The notes beneath the pieces are model-generated. The model worked only from the letters and a program-made list of their open reading frames with translations, searched no databases and was not told the DNA's origin. This document shows, piece after piece, positions 43,020-51,882 of a stretch of 64,000 nucleotides of DNA. How positions within the stretch are numbered: position 1 is the stretch's first letter; each line of letters opens with the position of its first letter. The stretch spans positions 565,965 to 629,964 of the forward strand of contig NZ_JAASAF010000002.1 of the NCBI RefSeq assembly GCF_012726195.1, in the 5' to 3' direction. The stretch is from Rhodococcus sp. HNM0563. Its GTDB lineage: Bacteria; Actinomycetota; Actinomycetes; Mycobacteriales; Mycobacteriaceae. The translations under genes and the position numbers were made by a program.

Positions 43020-43031
43020 TCATGCGCATGA
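43020..43031. promoter_or_regulatory. perfect palindrome TCATGCGCATGA upstream of dctP copy 3
   Basis: The central 12 bases are a perfect palindrome, in the longer near-palindrome CTATCATGCGCATGATTAG. It lies 63 bases from the dctP copy 3 start and about 130 bases after the end of a FadR-type GntR gene. Related boxes occur at 15964, 24619 and 31269. Confidence 0.65.
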
Positions 43032-43157
43032 TTAGTTCCATTGTCAACACTTGTTCATGACCCAGGTCACTGGACACCGCGACTCACGGAACGACAGCAG
43101 CGGCGAGGCAACCGTGGTCGCCTCGCCGCTACGGGTCGGGTCAGGGATGTGGGCCCG

Positions 43158-43898
43158 TCAGGTGACGGCACCCCACGCTATCGGCGTTTCGAGTGCATCC
43201 GGGTAGTGCTTCTCCTCGTAACGCCAGATGCCTGCAATGTGCTCTTCCATCGCAATGAGCGCGGCCTCCGGGTCGCGGTCGGCGACAGCATGGTAGATCT
43301 TCTCGTGGATGTCGAGTGTGGCGCGGCGGTGCCGTTCCGAGTACTCCATCCCCATCGCCGATCCGTCCAGCATGTCGAGCAATGCGTGAATGAGATAGCC
43401 GAACAGGGCATTTCCCGACCCCTTCGCCACGGTGTCGTGGAACACGCGGCTCATCTCGAGGAAGATCTCACCGTCGTCGAGGTTTTCGCGCATGTGCTCG
43501 ACCGAGTACTTCAGATCGGCCAACTGCTGCTCGTTGATCCGCTCGGCGGCGAGCTTGGCCATCATCGGCTCCAGCGCCGTCCGCGCCTCGACGATGGTTC
43601 GGAACGGCGCGTTCTCGAACTGCAACAGGAGCGTGATCGAGGTCGCAAGACCTTCACTGTCCGGTTGCTGGACGATCGGCCCACCTCCCGGCCCCGGTTT
43701 CAGTGCAATCACACCCTGCAACTCGAGAAACCGCAGGGACTCGCGCAGGGTGCCCCGGCCGACGTCGTATTCATCGAGCATGACGCGCTCCGGCGGCAGT
43801 CGATCACCGACCTTGTTCCCTCGCCGATTGATATCCTGAACGATCCGCTGCGCCACCAGCATCGCCGTTTTCTGCGGCCGTAGCCCTGCCCGTCCCAT
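43158..43898 (-). CDS. GntR family regulator, FadR subfamily (FCD domain)
   Basis: 246 residues: winged HTH about residues 8-80 (RLPPERVMLDEYDVGRGTLR, then GVIALKPGPGGGPIV) and C-terminal helical FCD domain with metal-ligand candidates (FRTIVEARTALEPMMAKLA, then RVFHDTVAKGSGN, HEKIYHAVADRD, AALIAMEEHIAGI). FCD regulators bind organic acids or acyl-CoAs. It lies upstream of dctP copy 3 on the same strand and is the best candidate for the TCATGCGCATGA boxes, which is inference. Confidence 0.92.
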   Translation of the reverse strand: MGRAGLRPQKTAMLVAQRIVQDINRRGNKVGDRLPPERVMLDEYDVGRGTLRESLRFLELQGVIALKPGPGGGPIVQQPDSEGLATSITLLLQFENAPFRTIVEARTALEPMMAKLAAERINEQQLADLKYSVEHMRENLDDGEIFLEMSRVFHDTVAKGSGNALFGYLIHALLDMLDGSAMGMEYSERHRRATLDIHEKIYHAVADRDPEAALIAMEEHIAGIWRYEEKHYPDALETPIAWGAVT

Positions 43899-44028
43899 CG
43901 ATGAACCTCCGCCGTCAGAACTCCCCCGGGTTCCCGGTCCGAGTACCCCAGATAAAATCTATGACAATCTTTACACTATAAGCGATCGATGACAACGATT
44001 TCTTGAGCATTCATCCATTGCATCGACA

Positions 44029-45090
44029 TCATCCGAGCTCCGAGACCTCGTCGATCAATCCCCATGCGAGCGCGCGCCCGGCATCGAGAGCACACGCGGT
44101 GACGAACAGATGCATTGCTCTCCACCTGCCGATCCGTCGTGGAATGCTCGCCGTCCCCCCGGCTCCCGGGATCAGACCCATCGACACCTCGGGAAGGCGG
44201 AACACCGTTCCCCGAGCCGCAACCACCCGGCTCGCGAAAGCCGGGATCTCGATCCCCGCACCGACGCAGTGCCCGTGCACCCGCACTTCGATCCGATCCG
44301 CAAGCCGCGCGACCAAGCGTCCCGCACCACCGCGAGTGCGGATCAGATGTGCGGTGGCGGTGTCAGGAGTGCGTCCGAATTCGTCGAGGTCTCCCCCTGC
44401 GCAGAACGACGGGCCCGCACCGTCCACCACGACACGCTCGATGCTGTCGTCGAGCTCGGCGAGGCGCAACGCCTCGACGAGCGCGTCACGCAACTGGGTC
44501 CCGTAGGCGTTGCGACGCTCGGGCCGGTTGAGCGTGATCCGCAGTGTGTCGCCGACGCGCGCGACGAGGACCGGATCTGCGGGGGCCGGCGGCGGAAGTG
44601 GGCGCGGTCCACGCTCGTCGAGCCACCGCAGGAACTCGGGGCCACCCTGCAACGTCGAGTACCCGAGCGACTCGACGTCGATCGCGGCAGCCACCCCCAC
44701 GGTGTCGGCGGCTCGGAGCACATGCCGCACGACCAGCGAAGCGTGCGGATTCTGCGCGACAGCGGTGTCGAACGCCGACAGGCTCGCGCCGAGATCATCC
44801 GTGCCGACGACAGTCGACGACCGCGGATCGGGCCCCACCGAATAGGTCAGATCGAGGGACTCGAGTAGGGGCGCCAATGCCGTGTCATCGATCGAACCAC
44901 CCGTGAATCTGCCGACGAGTAGGTGTTCGCTCCGCCTCGCCTGCTCAGCAGCACGCTCGATCACCGAGTCGGGCACGTCGTCCAGATCGACCACCAGGAG
45001 CGGGTGAGCGACCGCGCCACCATCACCGAGAATCGGCGTATCGGCGATCCCGTCTGCAAGCTCCACGGCAGAAATCGTGTTCGCGCCCAT
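44029..45090 (-). CDS. enoyl-CoA hydratase with a degenerate N-terminal crotonase-like extension
   Basis: 353 residues from ATG 45090 (GAGG nine bases upstream), against about 260 for a normal crotonase. The complete crotonase domain begins near residue 170: LRITLNRPERRNAYGTQLRD, FCAGGDLDEFG, HGHCVGAGIEIPAF and FRLPEVSMGLIPGAGGTASI, keeping both catalytic Glu. The first 160 residues (HPLLVVDLDDVPDSVIERAA, then ESLGYSTLQGGPEFLRWLDE) look like a decayed second crotonase domain. Divergent from the CaiB gene at 45146. The end of a longer upward open frame is a shadow of that gene. Confidence 0.83.
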   Translation of the reverse strand: MGANTISAVELADGIADTPILGDGGAVAHPLLVVDLDDVPDSVIERAAEQARRSEHLLVGRFTGGSIDDTALAPLLESLDLTYSVGPDPRSSTVVGTDDLGASLSAFDTAVAQNPHASLVVRHVLRAADTVGVAAAIDVESLGYSTLQGGPEFLRWLDERGPRPLPPPAPADPVLVARVGDTLRITLNRPERRNAYGTQLRDALVEALRLAELDDSIERVVVDGAGPSFCAGGDLDEFGRTPDTATAHLIRTRGGAGRLVARLADRIEVRVHGHCVGAGIEIPAFASRVVAARGTVFRLPEVSMGLIPGAGGTASIPRRIGRWRAMHLFVTACALDAGRALAWGLIDEVSELG

Positions 45091-45145
45091 CAGTTCTGCC
45101 CTCGTGCTCGCCGCCTGCTCATTCCGGCAATGTAGCATCACGGGC

Positions 45146-46360
45146 GTGTTCGAATCCCCGTCCGCGGACTCGGTACGCGACTGGGCAGAAAGCGGAATCG
45201 CTTGCCTGACCGGCAGGCCCGACGGCCCCCCGCTGATCCCACCCGGACGTGCCGCAACCGTCGCCCACGAACTGTCGGCTCGGATCCGGTCTGCGACCGG
45301 CGGAGCGGTACAGCTCGACGGAGCGCGGCTGTTGTCCGAGCGGGCCGCGTTCACCGGACACCGGCGGGCAGGTGCGATCTCGGTCGGCGGCTCGTGCAGA
45401 TTGCTGCCCACCGCCGACGGTTGGGCCGCAATCTCCTGCGCACGCCCCGACGATCCGCTGCTCCTCGGCGCACTGGTCGGTACCGACGTGGGCGAGGATC
45501 CCTGGCCCGCGGTCACCGAGTGGCTGGCAGAGCACACCGGCCACGACCTTCTCGAACTGGCGGAACCGCTCGGCATCGCTGCAGGACCGGTCTCTGCGGT
45601 TCCCACGACAACACCGCGGCCCCTCGTTCCGCGTTCGGTCGACGGGTTGCTGGTCGTCGATTTCAGCTCACTGTGGGCAGGTCCGCTGTGTGCACACATT
45701 CTCGGCCTTGCCGGTGCCCGCGTGATCAAGGTCGAGACTCCGACACGGCCGGACGGAGCGCGCTTCGGCAACGCCGAGTTCTACCGCCTGCTGCACGGTG
45801 GTCACGAGTCGGTGGTGCTCGACCCCGACGACGCAACCCAGCGCCGGGAACTCACGAACCTGGTGGCGGCAGCCGACATCGTCATCGAAGCGTCCCGGCC
45901 GCGGGCACTCGCGGGATTCGGCCTCGACGCCCACCGTTTCGTCGCGAACGGCGGCACGTGGGCGTCGATCACCGCGCACGGCCGCGATTGTTTCCGCATA
46001 GGTTTCGGCGACGACATCGCGGCCTCAGCGGGGTTGATCGCTCACGACGCGCACGGCCCCATGTTCGTCGGCGACGCCCTGGCCGACCCCCTCACCGGCC
46101 TCCACGCCGCAGCGCTCGCGTTGTCGCATCCCGCTGACAGCAGTGGAGTGCTGTGGGACATCTCGATGTCGGCGCTGGTGTCGTCCACGCTCGGCAGCGA
46201 CCCGCGTCCACCTGTGTACGAGCGGGCCGGGCGTTGGTGGGTCGATGCACCGTCCGGCACGGTCGCGCTGACGGAACCGGAACGTCGTGAACCGGTGGGT
46301 GAGATCGCCGAATCCGGCCGAGATACGTCGAAGGTACTGTCCGAGTTGGGTATACGATGA
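45146..46360 (+). CDS. CaiB/BaiF-type CoA-transferase with permuted domain order
   Basis: 404 residues, GTG start without a strong ribosome site. The Rossmann start of CaiB proteins (GLLVVDFSSLWAGPLCAHIL, then ARVIKVETPTRPDG) appears only near residue 167. Before it, RLLPTADGWAAISCARPDDP and EPLGIAAGPVSAVP resemble the later, large-domain part of the family. A GFGDDIAASAG segment and the final SKVLSELG follow. This order suggests a circular permutation. CoA transfer to a carboxylate is the expected function. Its stop overlaps the amidohydrolase start (ATGA). Confidence 0.75.
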   Translation: MFESPSADSVRDWAESGIACLTGRPDGPPLIPPGRAATVAHELSARIRSATGGAVQLDGARLLSERAAFTGHRRAGAISVGGSCRLLPTADGWAAISCARPDDPLLLGALVGTDVGEDPWPAVTEWLAEHTGHDLLELAEPLGIAAGPVSAVPTTTPRPLVPRSVDGLLVVDFSSLWAGPLCAHILGLAGARVIKVETPTRPDGARFGNAEFYRLLHGGHESVVLDPDDATQRRELTNLVAAADIVIEASRPRALAGFGLDAHRFVANGGTWASITAHGRDCFRIGFGDDIAASAGLIAHDAHGPMFVGDALADPLTGLHAAALALSHPADSSGVLWDISMSALVSSTLGSDPRPPVYERAGRWWVDAPSGTVALTEPERREPVGEIAESGRDTSKVLSELGIR

Positions 46361-47757
46361 CCGATTTCATCCTGCGCAACGTCGAGATCGACGGTCGTAC
46401 CGGACTCGACGTGCTCCTGCGCGCAGGTGCGGTCGCGCAGGTCGGAAAGGAACTGGAGGCATCCGAGCGGTGCGAGATCGTCGACGGCAACGGGTGCGCA
46501 CTGATCCCCGGCCTCCACGATCATCACATCCACCTGCATGCCCTGGCCGCCGATCGCGTCTCTGTGCGCTGCGGACCGCCCGACGTCACCTCGTCCGACG
46601 ACCTCGCGCGCACCCTCGCCTCTGCTCCGGGCGATGGGTGGATCCGCGGCGTCGGATACTTCGAATCCGTCGCCGGAATGCTCGATTCCGAGATCCTGGA
46701 TCGTCTGCAGAGCACGCGGCCCGTGCGCATCCAGCATCGCAGTGGCGCCCTGTGGATACTGAATTCCGTGGCCGCTCGACTCGCGCGACTCGACACGGCC
46801 GATCATCCCGGCGTCGAACGCAACGACGCCGGCCACCCCACCGGACGGATATGGCGAGCCGACACGTGGCTGCGCGAACGTCTCCCCGCGACCACTGCAC
46901 CCGAATTGGACTCGATCGGTGCGGAACTCGCGCGATACGGCATCACCGGTGTCACCGACGCGACACCCGATCTCCCACCGAGCACGGTCGAGGCCCTGAT
47001 GGATGCGCACGCCACCGGCGCGATTCCCCAGCGTCTGCACCTGCTCGGCGCCCCCAGCGGCTTCCGTCCCAGCGAACCGCACTGCACTGTCGGTCCGTAC
47101 AAGATCGTCATCGCCGACTCGGCTCTCCCCGACATCGACGACCTCGTCTGCTCCATTCGCCGCGTTCACGCGGCCGGTCGTGCCGTCGCGGTGCACTGTG
47201 TCAGTCGCGAAGCGTTCGTGATCCTCCTCGCAGCCCTCGACGAGGCCGGTCTGCACCGCGGCGACCGGATCGAGCACGGCGCACTCGTCCCGGCCGAATC
47301 GATCGACGACCTGCGACGACGAGGCATCCACGTGGTGACGCAACCTGGGTTCCTCGCCGACCGCGGCGACGCATATCTCCGCGATGTCGATCCCACCGAC
47401 CTGCCCGATCTCTACCGCTGCCGCAGCCTGATCGACGGCGGAGTGCCCCTCGCGTTGTCGAGTGACGCCCCGTACGGCCCGGTGGATCCGTGGGAGGTCA
47501 TGGTCGCCACCGTCACCCGGCGCTGCCCGACCGGTGACGTCGTCGGTGCAGTAGAGCGGATCACGCCGCCCGAGGCGCTCGACCGCTACCTTGCGCCCCT
47601 CGACGACCCGGGCGGACCGGCGCGTCACGTGACGATCGGCGCCGAGGCCGATCTGGTGTTGCTCGACGGGCCGCTCACGGAAGTCCTCGACGATCCCGAT
47701 GCGCGGAGGGTGCGTGCCACGTGGATCGGTGGCCGCTGCGTCTACTCCGGCCCCTGA
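46357..47757 (+). CDS. amidohydrolase family protein (YtcJ-like)
   Basis: 466 residues. N-terminal beta domain (FILRNVEIDGRTGLDVLLRA), metal motif GLHDHHIHLHA (His at 57 and 59), YGITGVTDAT, AVAVHCVSREAF, RIEHGAL, LSSDAPYG and C-terminal VTIGAEADLVLLDGPL define an amidohydrolase_3/YtcJ-type enzyme. Translationally coupled to the CaiB gene by ATGA. Hydrolysis of an amide or cyclic imide linked to the CoA-transfer step is possible; the true substrate is unknown. Confidence 0.85.
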   Translation: MTDFILRNVEIDGRTGLDVLLRAGAVAQVGKELEASERCEIVDGNGCALIPGLHDHHIHLHALAADRVSVRCGPPDVTSSDDLARTLASAPGDGWIRGVGYFESVAGMLDSEILDRLQSTRPVRIQHRSGALWILNSVAARLARLDTADHPGVERNDAGHPTGRIWRADTWLRERLPATTAPELDSIGAELARYGITGVTDATPDLPPSTVEALMDAHATGAIPQRLHLLGAPSGFRPSEPHCTVGPYKIVIADSALPDIDDLVCSIRRVHAAGRAVAVHCVSREAFVILLAALDEAGLHRGDRIEHGALVPAESIDDLRRRGIHVVTQPGFLADRGDAYLRDVDPTDLPDLYRCRSLIDGGVPLALSSDAPYGPVDPWEVMVATVTRRCPTGDVVGAVERITPPEALDRYLAPLDDPGGPARHVTIGAEADLVLLDGPLTEVLDDPDARRVRATWIGGRCVYSGP

Positions 47758-47761
47758 TCTA

Positions 47762-48661
47762 CTACAGGCCCCGCTCCTGAAGTGGCGCGATGACATCACG
47801 CCCGAACCTTTCGAGGGTTTCCGGTGGTGAGAAGTCGTGGAAGCGGAGCACGAACAGTTCCACTCCGCGCTTGTGTTCGACGGCGATCTGTTCGATCAGA
47901 TCCTCGGCTGTACCGATCAGCGGTGCGCCCCAACCACTTTCCGGTAGTCTACGCAACACCGACGCCGTCACGCCTGGAATGTCCTCGGCTTCGTCCGCAA
48001 ATCCCACCGCGTACTGGACCGAAATCCGGGCATCACCCTTGAGCGGTGCGAGTTCCTCGAGCCGGTTCCGTGCATGACCTACACAGTTCCACCAGTCTGC
48101 GTGACGTGCGACAAGCGGCATCGTCAAGGTCTTCCCCGCGCCACCGATGTGCACCGGAATTCGATCCTGTACGGGTGTCGGCAGTCCGTACGCCCCGCGC
48201 AACCGGAAATGCCTGCCGTCGTAGTCGAACTGCTCGCCCGTACACATCAGACGGAATATCTCGAGCGTTTCGTCGAGCGCTTCCGCGCGTTGCCGCCGCG
48301 AGCCGACCTCGACACCGAAGGTCTCGAATTCTGCCTCCACCGAACCCCATCCGAGCCCGAGGTCGAGCCGACCGCCGCTGATGTGGTCTACGGTGGCGGC
48401 CATCTTCGAGAGCAGGGCCGGGTGCCGGAACGGCGCACAGCCCACCATGTGCCCGAGCCGGATGGTGGAGGTGGCGCCGGCGAGCGCTGTCAACAATGTC
48501 CAGCTTTCGAGCGAATCCGTCGGTCTGCCACCCGGTGAATACAGATGATCCATGAGCCAGAACGAGTCGAAACCGGCCTGCTCCGCTGCCGACGCCCGGG
48601 CCTTCACTTCGTCGACACCGAGCCGGAACTGCGGAACGAACACACCGAATTGTATTGTCAT
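47762..48661 (-). CDS. LLM-class (probably F420-dependent) oxidoreductase
   Basis: 299 residues. MTIQFGVFVPQFRLGVDEVK, FDSFWLMDHLYSPGG, RLGHMVGCAPFRHPALLSKM, ISGGRLDLGLGWGSVEAEFE and IPVHIGGAGKTLTMPLVARH are typical of F420-dependent LLM enzymes of mycobacteria. Ends four bases from the convergent amidohydrolase stop. Reduces or oxidises a substrate with F420; no partner is adjacent apart from KorB upstream on the same strand. Confidence 0.87.
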   Translation of the reverse strand: MTIQFGVFVPQFRLGVDEVKARASAAEQAGFDSFWLMDHLYSPGGRPTDSLESWTLLTALAGATSTIRLGHMVGCAPFRHPALLSKMAATVDHISGGRLDLGLGWGSVEAEFETFGVEVGSRRQRAEALDETLEIFRLMCTGEQFDYDGRHFRLRGAYGLPTPVQDRIPVHIGGAGKTLTMPLVARHADWWNCVGHARNRLEELAPLKGDARISVQYAVGFADEAEDIPGVTASVLRRLPESGWGAPLIGTAEDLIEQIAVEHKRGVELFVLRFHDFSPPETLERFGRDVIAPLQERGL

Positions 48662-48710
48662 CGATTACTTTCCGACATCGAAGGGATGGGCAGGATCGAC
48701 GAAACGGATG

Positions 48711-49811
48711 TCATGACACCGTCCAGGTATTGGAGCCATCGAGCAACGACTGCAGATCTGCCGGTTCGTCGGCCACGGCGGCCGCGACCTGGGCGCGCGC
48801 CCCGTCGTCGTAGGTGGGTCGCGACACCGACCGTACGATTCCCGTGACCGTGTAGGTGAGGTCCTGCGCAGACAGCCGCGACAACGCATACGCGTACTCG
48901 GGATCCTCACAGTGCGCGTCGTGCACCACGATCTCGTCTCGGTCCACCTCGGTGATGTGTTCCACGCGCAGCCTGAATCCTCTTCGTACGACGCAGAGCT
49001 CGTCGTCGGTCCCGAAGATGATCGGTTCGCCGTGACGAACGTGGATGAGATGGTCCTCGGCATCCCCCTTGCGGAGTGCATCGAACGACCCGTCGTTGAA
49101 GATCGGGCAGTCCTGAAGGATCTCGACGAAGGCGGCCCCACGATGTTCGGCCGCCGCCAGCAAGATCTCGGTGAGCCCTGCGCGGTCGGAATCGAGCACC
49201 CGCGCCACGAAGGTCGCCTCGGCACCGAGGGCGAGTGACATCGTGTTGAAAGGGGTGTCGATCGACCCCATCGGCGTCGATTTGGTGATCTTGCCGGATT
49301 CCGAGGTGGGCGAATACTGCCCTTTCGTCAACCCGTAGATGCGGTTGTTGAACAGCAGGATCCGCATGTTCACGTTGCGTCGCAGGGCGTGGATCAGGTG
49401 ATTTCCACCGATCGACAGCGCATCGCCATCACCGGTCACCACCCACACCGACAGGTCCGGTCGGGTCACGGCGAGACCGGTAGCGAAGGTCGGGGCCCGG
49501 CCATGGATCGAATGGACGCCGTAGGTGTCGAGGTAGTACGGGAACCGCGACGAGCACCCGATACCCGACACGAAAACGATGTTCTCCCGCTTCAGACCCA
49601 ACTGCGGCAGCATGGCGCGGACCGTCGCGAGGATGACGTAGTCACCACATCCCGGACACCACCGGACTTCCTGGTCGGAGGTGAAATCCTTCGCCTTCTG
49701 CGGACTGTCGGTTCGTGGCACATCGGCAAGAGCACTGATCCCGAGGTCGGTTCCGACAGGCACGTGTGCGCTACCGTTGCGCACGGCACCGTTCGTGGTT
49801 CTTCCCATCAT
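48711..49811 (-). CDS. korB: 2-oxoacid:ferredoxin oxidoreductase, beta subunit
   Basis: 366 residues. WCPGCGDYVILATVRAMLPQ near residue 51, FVSGIGCSSRFPYYLDTYGV, GRAPTFATGLAVTRPD, and the TPP motif GDGDALSIGGNHLIHALRR (about residue 126) with NNRIYGLTKGQ. This is the KorB type that works with a fused alpha/gamma KorA and oxidises 2-oxoglutarate or another 2-oxoacid to acyl-CoA with a ferredoxin. Start overlaps the korA stop (ATGA). About 40 extra N-terminal residues. Confidence 0.93.
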   Translation of the reverse strand: MMGRTTNGAVRNGSAHVPVGTDLGISALADVPRTDSPQKAKDFTSDQEVRWCPGCGDYVILATVRAMLPQLGLKRENIVFVSGIGCSSRFPYYLDTYGVHSIHGRAPTFATGLAVTRPDLSVWVVTGDGDALSIGGNHLIHALRRNVNMRILLFNNRIYGLTKGQYSPTSESGKITKSTPMGSIDTPFNTMSLALGAEATFVARVLDSDRAGLTEILLAAAEHRGAAFVEILQDCPIFNDGSFDALRKGDAEDHLIHVRHGEPIIFGTDDELCVVRRGFRLRVEHITEVDRDEIVVHDAHCEDPEYAYALSRLSAQDLTYTVTGIVRSVSRPTYDDGARAQVAAAVADEPADLQSLLDGSNTWTVS

Positions 49812-51763
49812 CGATCACCTCGCTGAATCGTCGCGGCCGCGGAGATCGCGGAGCGAGTCTTGGCGTCCTCACTGTCGCTCAGTGTGCCGTCGAACTCCGC
49901 GAGGAGTGCTGCGTGTAGTTCATCCGCGCGGAAGGCCATGCCGGAAACCTTGGTGACGGGCTGGATCTGTGCGGAACACCGCGCCTTCAGCAACATCGAC
50001 AGCTGTCCCAGGTTCATCTCCGGAACCAGTACGCGCCGATAGCCTTCGAGCACGTCGCAGAGGTTCTTCGGCATGGGATTGAGGTGCCGGAGGTGAGCCC
50101 TGGCGACCGCACGGCCGCCACGGCGGGCACGGAACACCGCCTCACCGATCGGACCGTAGGACGAACCCCAACCGAGGACGAGGATCTCGGCGTCGCCCGT
50201 GGGGTCGTCCACCTCGAGGTCGGGGACGTCGATACCTGCGATGCGAGCCGCGCGTATGCGGGTCATCAACTCGTGATTGGTGTGGTGATACGAGATGTCG
50301 CCGGTGCCGTTCGCCTTCTCCAGTCCGCCGATACGGTGTTCCCGCGATGCGGTGCCGGGAATCGCCCAGTCCCGTGCGAGTGTCACGGGATCGCGGGCAT
50401 ACGGTTGGTAGCCCGGGTCGTCGTCATCCGGTGGTGTCGCGAATCGAGGTTCGATCGGGGCGAGGGCACTCACCTGGGGAATACGCCACGGCTCCGAGCC
50501 GTTGGCGATCGAGCCGTCGGACAGGAGCATCACCGGTGTCCGATACGACACGGCGATTCGCGCGGCCTCGAGCGCCGCGTCGAAGCAGTCGGCAGGCGAC
50601 TGCGGCGCAATGATCGCAACCGGCGACTCACCGTTGCGACCGAACAGCGCCTGCAGCAGGTCGGCCTGCTCGGTTTTGGTCGGAAGACCGGTCGACGGCC
50701 CGCCGCGCTGGACGTCGACGACGACGAGCGGCAGTTCGGTCATCACCGCGAGTCCGATGGCCTCGGATTTCAATGCGATCCCAGGACCGGAGGTACTGGT
50801 GACCCCCAACGCGCCACCGTACGATGCCCCTACCGCCGCACCGATACCGGCGATCTCGTCCTCCGCCTGGAAAGTGTGGACGCCGAAACGTTTGAGTCGG
50901 CTCAGCTCGTGGAGGATGTCCGACGCGGGCGTGATCGGGTAGCTGCCGAGGAAAACTTCCATACCTGCCGCCTTGCCCGCAGCGACCAGTCCATAGGCGA
51001 GCGCAGTATTGCCGGTGATCTGGCGGTAGGTACCCGGCGGCAGATCAGCGCGGTCCACTTCGTAGGTCGATGCGAAGGCTTCGGTCGTCTCCCCGTAGTT
51101 CCGACCCGAGCGCAACGCAAGTATGTTGGCGCGGACGATGTCCGGCTGCGACGCGAACTTGGCTTCGAGAAAGTCCTCGACCGCAGTGATCGCGCGGCCG
51201 TACATCCACGACAGAAGGCCGAGCGCGAACATGTTCTTCGCTCTGTTGGCCTCTTTCTTCCCCACTCCGGAGGGTTCGACCGCACCGAGCGTCATGGTGC
51301 TCATGGGGACGGCGTGTACCTGCAGGTGCTCGAAGTCGTCCGACTCGAGCGGGTTGCTGTCGTACCCCGCCTTCGAGAGGTTCCGCTTGCTGAACTCGTC
51401 ACTGTTGACGATGAGGATGCCGCCGTCGGGCAGGTCGCCGACGTTCGATCTCAGCGCTGCCGGATTCATCGCTACGAGCACGTCGGGCCGGTCACCCGCG
51501 GTGAGGATGTCGTGGTCGGCGATCTGGATCTGGAAACTCGACACCCCGGGGAGAGTGCCCTGCGGTGCACGGATCTCAGCCGGGAAGTTCGGTTGCGTGG
51601 CGAGATCGTTCCCGAAGGCTGCGGCTTCGGCAGTGAACCGGTCTCCGGCAAGCTGCATGCCGTCGCCTGAGTCTCCGGCGATGCGGATGACGACCTGGTC
51701 CAGCCTCGTCACGTGCTGGTCGGGCTTCGCGATGTGCGACGTGCGGGTGCCCTTCGACTCCAT
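49808..51763 (-). CDS. korA: 2-oxoacid:ferredoxin oxidoreductase, fused gamma-alpha subunit
   Basis: 651 residues from ATG 51763; an upstream in-frame ATG is possible because the ribosome site is weak. N-terminal gamma domain (VIRIAGDSGDGMQLAGDRFT), then the alpha pyrimidine-binding domain (GNTALAYGLVAAGKAAGMEV, GSYPITPASDILHELS, FQAEDEIAGIGAAVGASYGG, SGPGIALKSEAIGLAVMTEL) and a C-terminal domain with GWGSSYGPIGEA. With KorB makes the CoA-acylating, oxygen-tolerant KorAB of actinobacteria. A reading frame running further upstream is the dienelactone hydrolase shadow. Confidence 0.92.
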   Translation of the reverse strand: MESKGTRTSHIAKPDQHVTRLDQVVIRIAGDSGDGMQLAGDRFTAEAAAFGNDLATQPNFPAEIRAPQGTLPGVSSFQIQIADHDILTAGDRPDVLVAMNPAALRSNVGDLPDGGILIVNSDEFSKRNLSKAGYDSNPLESDDFEHLQVHAVPMSTMTLGAVEPSGVGKKEANRAKNMFALGLLSWMYGRAITAVEDFLEAKFASQPDIVRANILALRSGRNYGETTEAFASTYEVDRADLPPGTYRQITGNTALAYGLVAAGKAAGMEVFLGSYPITPASDILHELSRLKRFGVHTFQAEDEIAGIGAAVGASYGGALGVTSTSGPGIALKSEAIGLAVMTELPLVVVDVQRGGPSTGLPTKTEQADLLQALFGRNGESPVAIIAPQSPADCFDAALEAARIAVSYRTPVMLLSDGSIANGSEPWRIPQVSALAPIEPRFATPPDDDDPGYQPYARDPVTLARDWAIPGTASREHRIGGLEKANGTGDISYHHTNHELMTRIRAARIAGIDVPDLEVDDPTGDAEILVLGWGSSYGPIGEAVFRARRGGRAVARAHLRHLNPMPKNLCDVLEGYRRVLVPEMNLGQLSMLLKARCSAQIQPVTKVSGMAFRADELHAALLAEFDGTLSDSEDAKTRSAISAAATIQRGDR

Positions 51764-51882
51764 ACTTGTCTCGCTTCCCCCGGCCCCTGTGCGGTCCGGT
51801 GCCTGCGCTCCATAGTCGTCTTCTGTCGCGTACATGCAACCGGTTCCAGCAGTTTCTGTGGAACTTCCCGGCTGGACGTCGG

